Source: Beroe ovata (Eukaryota > Ctenophora > Nuda > Beroida > Beroidae). Taken from it: a DNA stretch of 40,626 bases. Below the pieces are notes generated by a model, which had not been told where the DNA came from, did no database searches, and saw only the letters and a program-made list of their open reading frames with translations. Position 1 is the stretch's first letter; every line of letters starts with the position of its first letter. Positions 21,431-30,872 of the stretch are shown here, in pieces. The stretch covers positions 70,804 through 111,429 of the forward strand of contig CAMPET010000099.1 of assembly GCA_946803715.1 (NCBI GenBank). The letters run 5' to 3'. A program made the translations under genes and the position numbers.

Positions 21431-22237
21431 GCACACTAACCAATAGTATACAATTTAGAGTATACCAAAGCCTCCAGAGCTAATTTCCATTGGCAGGTAT
21501 TTACTTTTAGAGAAACTGGTTGGTTATTGTCGGTATAATGCGCGCAGTCTAACACGTGGAGAGAGTACGAATCATCATCGTGGAACTTGCGGTAAATTCC
21601 GTAGACAAATTATCGATGGCAAGTCTCCACATTGAATTTCAATATGGATCCACAATGTATCAGTATGCACCTTGGTTAATGTGCACTGTGCAGTGCACAT
21701 TGTTGAGCGAGATACTTAATCTTGATGCTTCCCATCGATTCAGAATTCACCGCAGGTTTCGAGATATTATCCCTCACAGAGTGCTGTCGCACTAAAACAA
21801 CGCGCGCGTTCCGGGCCACGTGCTCTGTGTTCAGCGAACCAATCAGGAGATAGCACACGCGTGCCGCTACGATAGACAGCATATTAATGGTCGTCTTGCT
21901 CCGGCAAAACTGACTTATCTCGTCCTGCCAGTTGTCCTACAATGGGCGTTATTTCGCAATACCATAATTATATGATCTTGCCAGCTGTTTTGCACGTGCA
22001 TTGACAATGTGTGAATAAGAATTTGCCTTGATGCTTGAAGTTGAGGTGAATTTCGTGAGCTTTTTTTTGTGTACACACGTTGCGTGCCCCTCTTCTACTC
22101 TGTGAACTGAAATGACGCGGCAGGTTGGGTCATGCAACGTGGGAAAATTTTTTGGCAAGTCACAAAATTCCATTCTGACACGTAGACAGGGGGGGCCAGG
22201 GGGCCGCCCCCCCCCCACCCCCGGAAAAATTGGACCT

Positions 22238-22528
22238 CTGACGAAAATTTTCAAGGACTTCGCCCTTCCATGCAGAACTTAACGCCTGGCTTCTGGGGGC
22301 TGCGCCCCCAGACCCCTGCTTCTACTTTAAATTGAAGGAGCACATTGAATTAAAACGACATGTGATACTGAAATATTACTTTATACTACAATATGGTGTC
22401 GTTCTATATCAGGGCAGTGCCCCAAGACCAGTGTAACGAAGCAATAAATGGAAAATTCTGAAGGATTTCACCTTATCGAACAGAACTGAACCTCTGGCTT
22501 CTGGGGGCTGCGCCCCAGACCCCTGCTC
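22238..22528. repeat. Two copies of a dispersed GC-rich repeat
   Basis: About 85 bp at 22238-22322 and 22451-22528 share GAAAATT-AAGGA, CAGAACT-AA and the CTTCTGGGGGCTGCGCCCC hairpin followed by AGACCCCTGCT. Such CCCC-loop repeats are typical of short interspersed elements. Coding capacity is absent. Confidence 0.65.
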
Positions 22529-23823
22529 CTGATTATAAAGGTGATACTCAGCTTTTGTTTGGATATCTCATATCGGTGGCACTGCCCTAAAACCACTACA
22601 TTTCCATTGCTACGACAAACAATAAAGGGATAAAAGCCATGTTTTTTGCAATTCAAATGAGTATCTTACGCCTCAGATCATCACATTTTCTTCAGTTATT
22701 CACTCTTGCAGAACTTTTTGCTCCTCTTATTTCTGTTACTGTGATATTTTCTTACATACCAGATTTCTTCTGCAAAACTCTATTCTCAAAAACGTTTCTG
22801 TAAAGTGCATATTTTTGAGCCACATTTAATTTAATGATGAATATTCAGGCTTCAGCAATATGCCAATAGAATATGCAGTTGCACTGCACATTCTATTGGC
22901 AATTTATTATAATTGAATCTTGGGGCTACCGGACCACGTATTGTTAAGCGAACCAATCAGTAGCAAGCAAGCGCCGCGAAGGTAGACAGTTGATTATGTT
23001 TTGGTTGTCTATAGCTGCCACTGTTATTTGACAAAACTAATAGTAAAAACTTTATTTCTAGATGTCATACACCTCTATATAGATAAGACTTTGGATTCCC
23101 TGCAACCAGTCTTGGAACTCATGATCTGCCGAGTGTTTTTGCACGTGTGCAGCTCAACTGAGTGATCCGTTGTTTCAGTGATAAGCCAACTTAATGCCTA
23201 TATCATATGCCGGATCAGCAACCATGGTTTGACAAATGACAGCTTCATGTAAAGGCGCCATGGTCGCTCTGAGGCCTTATCCCTTTAATTCCAATATCCA
23301 CGTCTAACATAACGGTACTTTTCATTCTTCACTACAGTACACTGTCAGTCTCGAAAAGCGTAGTAACCGTAACGCAAACGGTTGCCATTTTCTCTCAACT
23401 ACCCTGCATAATTCGGGGAATTCAGTGATACTGATAAGCAAAGATTACCTGATAGCTCAAATCGAAATGGTCGCATCATTTATAATCATGCTTGTCAAGG
23501 AAATTGCGATAACACAGAAATAAGAAAAGCTTATCTGCACTGATAAAATGGAATTGGCTTATCATTTCTCATTCCAGCTGTTGTTGGTGATGTGGGGAAT
23601 AGAATGTCGAGATACTATCGACTGAGACACAAGTTTTGCGCTTAGTCAGTTGCAGTTTTGCGTTTTTTCAGTTTGAGTATTTTCTGACTTTATAACTATC
23701 CTCTTCAATTCCATTCAAAATTCCTCACTTACTATGAAATTTCTCCTTTTTCAAATCAAGTCTTATCACTTGCACTAATAATCATTTTCGTCTTACAGCG
23801 ACATTTAATTGGGACAGCAACTA

Positions 23824-25947
23824 ATGGCAACGATCAAAGTCACAGAAACCTGTGAATTTACGGGGACAGTTGATTTCGAGCAGTTCAATATCAACCAAAA
23901 CATCCAGAAGAAGTATGGTGAAGAAACAATTTCCACAGTCAAGCAGATATTCTTCATTATCTTGGAAGACTGGATGTACAATTACAAGAAGCTCTACACC
24001 GCTAATCACTTTAGCTCGCTTTTTGACCGAATCCTGGATCTAGTGACGAGGAAGAAAGTTCTGGACTTTCTCCTGCCAGGGTTTCCCGCCAAAAGTTCAA
24101 ATGACGTCAGGAAAGTGCTCGGGACGAAGGTCGACTTCGGAGAGTTTATTGCTTTGCGAACTCTGATGAGGACTTCACGGAAGATAGAGAAGATCTACGA
24201 GCATGGAGTGCTGATCACAATTCTGTCCGACTACCACACCTTTGACCAGTATGTCGGAGTAGAGGAAGAGGTGTATAGGGAGTATCACGCTGGGTTGAAG
24301 TCAATGATAGCGGGTATGGGAGGTGAGGACACCTTCAGGGTGGTCAGCCTAGCTTCATTCCCAGAGTTCATGGACACCACATCGAGGAACTTATCCAGGA
24401 AACTGAACGACGATTACGGTCCCGGGGACTTTGCCAGCAGTTTTGATCAGAAAGTGAAGGAGGATGCAGCCCTCTTGGAGCGGTACAAGCAGATGAAGAA
24501 ATTTATGACAACGGATCTGGCAACGAGACTTCCCAGCAGCTCACCAAACTCAAGGACGAACCGGAAGTTCCTGAAAAATGTGGTTGTCGGCATGATGGAG
24601 CAAGGAAAAGCTCTGGATTCCTTCCTACAGCAACAGAAGATGCTTGTCGATTATATCCGGATCAGTATTCATGCTCACCACCCGAGTAAAGGCAAGTTCG
24701 CAGTTGACCTATTCAATACATGTGCCTCAACAGAAGATCACATTCTACGAACACCCTGGCATCATACTGTTCTATTCAACACAGAGGTGGATGCATTTGA
24801 AATTGGGTGGAAACAGGATTTCTTGCAGGCCGAACAGGAGGGAAGGTCTAAATCTGTCATCTTCACCGTCTACTACGATGACAGTCCATGGCTCCTATTG
24901 AAGATGATTGTCAATGATAAATTAGATTTGGAGTTACATGAAGATGACTTATCCATTGACCTTCTCAAACAAGGCAGCGGAATGATAATCACCAACACCT
25001 CAGAGAACCCAGATTTGCCGTCCAGTGTGATAGACAAGGTTACCCTGACCTCTCTCATCAAACACTTTGGACTAGTTGTGTTGAAGGGGTTCAAGCACTT
25101 TTCCTCGGAGAGGGAGTTGTATGACCAGTACACGGGTAACTCATCATCGGGTGCACTCCCTTGGAAACATGGACCAGTCCACAAGGTCAAGTTTATTAAT
25201 GGAGAACCCGGTATTGTAAACAGACGGGGACCACTTCCCATGCACTGGGATGTCTCCTTTCCCCCACCTTACATGGGCATTTCACAGAAACAGTACAAGT
25301 ACGAAGACTTCACTCCACGGGAATTTCTTCTCTACTGTCACAAGAACTCAAAAACTGGAAAGAAAGGACCCACAACGTTCGTTGATGCTATCGGCGTAGC
25401 TCTGAGCCTGCCTGGGCACTTTGCCAAGAAATGGGAAGAGACAGAGCTGTGTTACGAGAGTAGACTCGTCAACCACGTCACAACTCCTGCATCCGATACG
25501 AATTTGAACTGCAATGGGGACACCAGCAAGAAGCAACTCTATTTCGGAGGGAAGGGGCACACTTTCAACTATCCACTCATCATGGCCTGTCCCTGGACAA
25601 AACAGCCTGTTCTCCGATGGCAGGAGATGTGGAGCCTGGCAGAGCAGCCGAACACCGTACAGGAACAAGTCTACACCATCGGCAAGCACCCAGCTGAAGA
25701 CAAAGCCAGCTCAATATCCGAGCTAGAAGAGGAGATCAAGAAGGTAGCCCTGAATGAGAGGTTCTTCATGAAATACACTGCGGAGGAGGGGGACCAGATG
25801 TATGTCAACAACTACACCACGCTTCACGGGAGGGAGTCCTTCACCAATGAGAGGGAGCTGTGGAGGGTACAACTCATCCCACCAACCCAGAATGTTCCAG
25901 AATACTTCAAGAAGTTCGCGTTCAAATTCTACGATGCACATCACTGA
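23824..25947 (+). CDS. Isocyanide synthase (DIT1/PvcA) fused to a TauD-type Fe(II)/2OG oxygenase
   Basis: Single-exon 707-residue bifunctional enzyme. Residues about 20-335 match the isocyanide synthase family (PvcA, IsnA, yeast Dit1), which turns the amine of an amino acid, usually Tyr or Trp, into an isonitrile using ribulose-5-phosphate. Diagnostic blocks are LLPGFPAKSSN (83-93), KVLG (97-100), DFGEFIALRTL, YIRISIHAHHPSKGK (about 277-291) and TPWHHT (310-315). Residues about 390-690 are a TauD/PvcB-like dioxygenase: MHWD with iron ligands H474 and D476, GPTTFVDA, TLHGRESF with the distal H668, and RELWRVQL with the likely 2OG-binding arginine. PvcB/IsnB-type enzymes act on the isonitrile product. 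The open frame begins at 23809 but the first ATG is 23824; an acceptor-like TCTTACAG ends at 23798, so a 5'UTR intron is likely. No other biosynthetic gene adjoins it. Substrate is not visible from sequence. Confidence 0.88.
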   Translation: MATIKVTETCEFTGTVDFEQFNINQNIQKKYGEETISTVKQIFFIILEDWMYNYKKLYTANHFSSLFDRILDLVTRKKVLDFLLPGFPAKSSNDVRKVLGTKVDFGEFIALRTLMRTSRKIEKIYEHGVLITILSDYHTFDQYVGVEEEVYREYHAGLKSMIAGMGGEDTFRVVSLASFPEFMDTTSRNLSRKLNDDYGPGDFASSFDQKVKEDAALLERYKQMKKFMTTDLATRLPSSSPNSRTNRKFLKNVVVGMMEQGKALDSFLQQQKMLVDYIRISIHAHHPSKGKFAVDLFNTCASTEDHILRTPWHHTVLFNTEVDAFEIGWKQDFLQAEQEGRSKSVIFTVYYDDSPWLLLKMIVNDKLDLELHEDDLSIDLLKQGSGMIITNTSENPDLPSSVIDKVTLTSLIKHFGLVVLKGFKHFSSERELYDQYTGNSSSGALPWKHGPVHKVKFINGEPGIVNRRGPLPMHWDVSFPPPYMGISQKQYKYEDFTPREFLLYCHKNSKTGKKGPTTFVDAIGVALSLPGHFAKKWEETELCYESRLVNHVTTPASDTNLNCNGDTSKKQLYFGGKGHTFNYPLIMACPWTKQPVLRWQEMWSLAEQPNTVQEQVYTIGKHPAEDKASSISELEEEIKKVALNERFFMKYTAEEGDQMYVNNYTTLHGRESFTNERELWRVQLIPPTQNVPEYFKKFAFKFYDAHH

Positions 25948-26428
25948 AGCAGGTTATACTCGACATGACTGGTCATATACGCTGATGTTAGTCTTGGACC
26001 GGGACTGAGATCAATATGTTGGTCAGGGCACGGACTAGATGAGCGGAAAGATTAAAGACGCTGCCAGAAACTCAACAATCAAACGAGTTCTATATGAGCA
26101 ACAAAAGACACATTATTGACACTGCATGCACAGACCTCAATGGGAAGATGATGGGGATAAGAGACCAATTAGTTGATAAATATTGATCGGTCCGACATTT
26201 AAATTTTACTTGTTTTCTCTATGAATCGTACCCGGTTTATCTCCATCATCTTCATCTAGCAAATAGGTAGGAAACCATGGAATGAAAACAGCTCATGAGT
26301 GAGTATGCACTTTGAAATGGAATCATTATTTCATCCGAATTCCGTATTTTAGTATTATGTGGATTATTTTTTCCGGAATTATTTCATTTCACCGATACTA
26401 AATTTTGAATGATAATTCATAAAGATAC

Positions 26429-26434
26429 AATAAA
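26429..26434 (+). terminator. Candidate poly(A) signal of the isocyanide synthase gene
   Basis: AATAAA about 480 bp after the stop codon, in AT-rich sequence. It is the first canonical signal I see downstream, and fits a eukaryotic transcript rather than bacterial DNA. Confidence 0.4.
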
Positions 26435-28459
26435 ATCTATCCAACCAATCAGGTGTCTTCACTTATCTCAAAATGCTTGATTACTTGATGGTTTAGCCGG
26501 AAGGCGGATCATCATTGACATTCCTTCATCTGTCGTATCAGCTTCCTTGAACCCTTTGGAGATATTTTACTAACCCCACTTCAATCCTAGGCATGGATGT
26601 AATGACTAGCAGAAGCAACTGCACTACAGTTCGAAAAGAGGTCACGTGATGCATCTCTTTCCAGAAACAGGGAAATGGGGGATTGCTCATTGCACGACAC
26701 GTGGTAAAAGCATGAGCATGGAATACATATGATAAGTGAAGCAGATCATTCTCTACGATTTGAAAAGGACACACAATACTAAAACTGTCTTATTTGAAGG
26801 TAACTTGCTTTCTCTTAGGACACGTCATGGAGATTGAAGAAGTGTATGATGAATGAGGACTGAACTTGGAAACGTGTTAATGTTCATATATTCAGGTTTC
26901 ACAGGTGATGAAGAGTGAAGACGGATGTGAAGTGCATCTTGGAGGCTAAATAATCGTCGATATCCTGAAATGCTGGATGAGAGTAAAGAGAGACATTGTA
27001 TACTTCATGACTTGAGCTAGGAACTCGCGATTGGGCAAGTAACACCTCATCAACACTTGTGCTATGGCAGGGAAATGGAATTTTATGATGAATGCGCCAT
27101 GGACTGAAATGTCGACCTAAAAATAGGGTGACAATAGGACAATATTCGATAAGGTTTCAAGCGAGTATATGCTTATTATTCCAGTGTCATTCACTGTTGG
27201 TACCTGTGTTATGTGTATGACTCATTTTATTATTTATGCGCCGGAAACACATTTTTCTATTCAGCATTTCATAAAATGGTAGGGACGGCTGTCAGAGTTT
27301 GCATTTCTTTTGAATATTTCGGTTTACACAAAAATGAAGATTCACTTGTCAATGTTGTTGATGTTGAGTTTTGAACGTCTCATGCTTTGAGGGTACTGGA
27401 GGGTACTTTGATAGCTTAGCTTTTTCTAATAAAAACGTCGTTTGATTTTCTCACAGCTGTCAATATAAGAATATAGAGTTAAACGGAGCCTACCTATAGA
27501 TGCTGTTACAATATTCCTTCATGCTAACGTAATAATCAGCACCCATACTTTAATTTTAGCGTGCGAAATTTTCATAAGCCACCTGTGTGACTTATAGTAG
27601 TTAGTGTAGAGCATTCCTTTACCTAGAGGACCATTACCTATTCAATAAGTATTACTCTTGATAGACCATATTAAAGAACCGTAGCGCAGACTCGTACGAT
27701 TCCCAATCTCAGATGGATTTCTCGGACTATATCGCATCTAATTTGAAAATAATGACATGTTAACAACCCTTGGAGGAATGTTAGTAACCCTACACAGGTT
27801 CCAGACACCTACGTCATACTACTTGCTGTACTATTCGCTCATCAATGCACGATCAGCTGTAGTAAGCTGCGCGCGGCTGGTCTCATAGTCATAGAACTGT
27901 CATCTGACAACAGTTCCATGCTGACATGCTATCCAAATACCTGTCCTTACACGCGTGTCATCAGTCTATAATATTAATAATGCTGTGCTATGAATTTCAT
28001 ATCGAGTCAAATGAGTGTATAGGTATGTTTTCAACGTAGCTTTACTATAGGTAGGTAGGTACCTACTACTTGTGATGAAAAGTGTACTGTTGGTAGGTAC
28101 CTACCTTCATTGTACATCACAGTTCAGTGCGTTTTGTCTTGCATGTAGCTTGTAGGTAGGTCCCAAGTTCATACTTCATACCTTATCCTATACCTAGGTC
28201 CTAGGGGTGACGTAATTCACCCCATGTACCGCGGAAGTAGTGCATGACGTGACCTGGTATTTTCCTGGTTGTATACCTACACAGACACCAGGACGCGTGT
28301 GATGACACAACCAAGTTGCAGATGGTGTGAATGTCATGATGTGTGATGATTTAGCCACGAAACAGAAGTGGTATGAGTCATACTTTTGTACACGCATATT
28401 CACATAGGTACTCATGCGACGGAAACATAATTTCTTGCTATTTTGCTCGTGAGTGATGA

Positions 28460-28518
28460 GTCGCCAGTGCCCAGTCGCCAGTGCCCAGTCGCCAGTGCCC
28501 AGTCGCCAGCGCCCAGTC
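28460..28518. repeat. 14-bp minisatellite, four copies
   Basis: GTCGCCAGTGCCCA repeated four times head to tail, the last copy with one change (AGCGCCCA). No spacers. Confidence 0.9.
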
Positions 28519-28946
28519 TGCAAAATAACGACCTCCGGTCGTTGGGAACTTTCACAAAAACTGTGCAACCCTATGAAATCTGATACCCCAGTCCCCACAG
28601 ATACCCAGAGTTACACAATATGATCACGTCATCATGTATCCGGGAATCCGATTATCATCAGGACGATGATCGTGAATTTTCGATTTCTATGCTCGCCATG
28701 ATTTATTTGCCTTCCTTGCAGTATAGTTGATTTGTTGCTGCATACAAAATGTACTAGAGGAAGTCGTGTACTCTTATTTCAACACGTCTTAAATAGCTTT
28801 AAATCGCGTGCATAAATCAGAGTTTGTAGTTTCGTACTTTACTGAAACACTGTTTGTTGACTGTTGTTTGATCATATTGCTGAAAAACTCATCCACTCCT
28901 ACATTTTAGCTGCAGTTCTCTATCCGTCCTGGAGTAGACCGCGATC

Positions 28947-30113
28947 ATGACGTCATCACAACAAATCACCACGGGGCTATCCACTCCTCCGGACTATGAA
29001 CTTGTGACCACATCTTCCCGAAACGGGGGCGGCGGGGACACAAACCACCACGATCCCGATATGATCACTCGAGGTGACGTCACAGCTGGTGGAATCTTCC
29101 TACTGGTCCTCTCTTTTGCATCACTCCTTATCAACGTGTACCTGCTCTTTTTGGCGGGAAAAAACTGGAGAAAACTCCGAAAATCGTCGTATTTCAATAC
29201 AAATGTGCTGTGCTTGGTGTTAGCCGTGGCTGATCTAGGATTGGCATTGCTTGTGGCGTTGCCAGCAGGCGTACATATGACATGGGTTGATCTGTTTAGA
29301 CAGATGGACGGAATGATGTTCCACTCAAAATACACGGGTTTTGTGATATTCGAGTATCTGTTCCTGCTACGAATTGTGCTGCTAGCGGTACTAACAACTG
29401 ATAGAGCAGTGAACTTTGTGAGATCTGTCAACCACACTAGAATTGACACGACAAGTGGACAGATTAGATATGGGATGCTAGCCGTGGTTGTGTTTTTACC
29501 TCTCCTCGCAAGAGCCGTCCCAAATATCATGTTTCTTGTCACCAATAACGGGAACATTCTCTGCAAACACTACATTGATAACACAGTCGGTCTCACGGAC
29601 ATGAACCGGACCAAATCACAAATTGTCCCCCTCACATGCAATGCAGTGGGTGGACGAGCTGAAGCCACTGCTGAACTGGTGATAGTGGCAACATTCACGA
29701 CAATATCGTGGATTCTCATCACGAGTTCTAACACGGCTATACTCCTGACTACGTTGAGACGGGGAGTATACAAATCCGCGATGCACACCAAAAACCAGGA
29801 TAAAGCAAGGAAAATGAGGAGGAAGCTACAGTTCTACGTGGTGATCATTTCGGTGACATTTTTCATAACAAACTTCCCATATGTGTGCATATGGCTGGCT
29901 GATTATGTTCATTCTTACATGCATTTCAGCCGCGATGCCCGAATCAACCCGGTCACGAGGTTTTATCTCACTCTCCTCATCTTCCTGTCCTTACTTTTCG
30001 ATCCGTGGCTATACCTACTGAAGATGCTACCAGTGAAAAGTGTTTGGCCCTGCAACTGTCGTAAGGAAGAACCTAAACCGAATAGAGCGAAGCAACATTA
30101 TAGCATCGTCTAA
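28947..30113 (+). CDS. Rhodopsin-like (class A) G-protein-coupled receptor, single exon, orphan
   Basis: 388-residue seven-helix receptor. The N-terminus (1-43) is hydrophilic. Helix 1 (about 46-70) has the conserved N63; helix 2 (about 86-107) has LAVADLG with D96; helix 3 ends TTDRAVNF, a DRA version of the DRY motif at 152-154; helix 5 lies at about 243-268; helix 6 carries FFITNFPYV with the conserved proline; helix 7 ends FDPWLY (351-356), a DPxxY variant of NPxxY. The cytoplasmic tail has WPCNC, possible palmitoylation sites, and ends YSIV, which fits a class I PDZ ligand. No cysteine sits at the usual top of helix 3, so the common disulfide to loop 2 is absent. Ligand unknown. The ATG at 28947 is the first in frame. 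Confidence 0.8.
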   Translation: MTSSQQITTGLSTPPDYELVTTSSRNGGGGDTNHHDPDMITRGDVTAGGIFLLVLSFASLLINVYLLFLAGKNWRKLRKSSYFNTNVLCLVLAVADLGLALLVALPAGVHMTWVDLFRQMDGMMFHSKYTGFVIFEYLFLLRIVLLAVLTTDRAVNFVRSVNHTRIDTTSGQIRYGMLAVVVFLPLLARAVPNIMFLVTNNGNILCKHYIDNTVGLTDMNRTKSQIVPLTCNAVGGRAEATAELVIVATFTTISWILITSSNTAILLTTLRRGVYKSAMHTKNQDKARKMRRKLQFYVVIISVTFFITNFPYVCIWLADYVHSYMHFSRDARINPVTRFYLTLLIFLSLLFDPWLYLLKMLPVKSVWPCNCRKEEPKPNRAKQHYSIV

Positions 30114-30872
30114 TTTCGCGATTATCATAGCTGCCAAGGGTGGCAGATTTCTCAATACTTGAGACTGTGTTAGGGTGAGAATACCAGTAACTTTCTGCTT
30201 TTTAGTTCCAAAAATAGTGCCGAATTACAAATTATTAGTGATTTATTAGCTAGAAGTGTGAAATGTTGCATGTAAATATAAACAGCACTTCAAATCAGTA
30301 TTCCACTTACTTGTCATGATGCATGGAAGATTGACGGAAATTCAACAAAGGAAGCGAACGGTGAAACGAAGATGACATTCGTGTTCATCGGAACGAAATG
30401 GAGTTCTATGAACCGCGCCTATTTTATGCGCGCGAATTAAAACGAAACGCGCGCTAAAACGTCACCTTGCGCCAAGAGTTCTATTAACTTGTTTTAGCGC
30501 GTTACCAAAAACAAGAATAAAATTGTGACCGGCCCACAATTACGACGCCTTTGCTGTAGAAAATTGGGCATCGGACAAGTTCAGAATTTGGTTGATTGAA
30601 TCAGATTTCAACAAAGATAAAATGCTGCTTTTGTTATGGATAAGAAGATAAATAATAGAACAGTACACATGAGATTAGTGGCAACAATTGAACATTCAAT
30701 TCGGCCGTTTTACGAGTCAAGATAAATTATAATCGTATGGAATGATTTCGGTCAACATCACTTTTAACATCACTTCTCGTTTGCATCGTCTCAGTTCTTT
30801 ACATTTCTAAGAGTTTCTGAGCACAGGATATGTATAACAACATCCTGTTAATCAGCCTGTTCACACATTATC
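30114..30872. other. Convergent intergenic region between the GPCR and TOX4-like genes
   Basis: Both neighbouring genes end here. An AATAAA near 30515 on the + strand could serve the receptor transcript. The stretch holds alternating CG patches (about 30427-30460) and no gene. Confidence 0.5.

Larger units (their letters stand above)
20723..23823. other. Repeat-rich intergenic region
   Basis: No gene seen over 3.1 kb between the proline-rich protein gene and the isocyanide synthase gene. It contains a 23-bp tandem array (21321-21430) and two related copies of a GC-rich repeat (about 22238-22322 and 22451-22528). The last 130 bp are AT-rich and end in the acceptor-like TCGTCTTACAG at 23788-23798, just before the next coding region. 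Short frames (for example 20996-21199) have no domain and biased composition. Confidence 0.5.
25948..28946. other. Intergenic region without a recognised gene
   Basis: Three kilobases of mostly AT-rich sequence. I see GTAGGTAG-rich tracts (about 28050-28160), a 14-bp minisatellite (28460-28518) and scattered CACGTG sites (for example 26644 and 26699). No open frame shows a domain. The last 40 bp before the receptor gene follow an acceptor-like CTACATTTTAG. Confidence 0.5.

Noticed and set aside
24873-25241. 122-codon minus-strand frame inside the isocyanide synthase gene
   Set aside because: It is a shadow of a well-supported coding frame.
23824-25947. Lack of introns as proof of horizontal transfer
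   Set aside because: The galactosyltransferase, bHLH and GPCR genes here are also intronless in their coding parts and the TOX4-like gene has one coding exon, so intronlessness is not decisive.
28994-29566. 190-codon minus-strand open frame
   Set aside because: It is antisense to the GPCR coding sequence, has no domain, and the plus strand clearly encodes seven helices.
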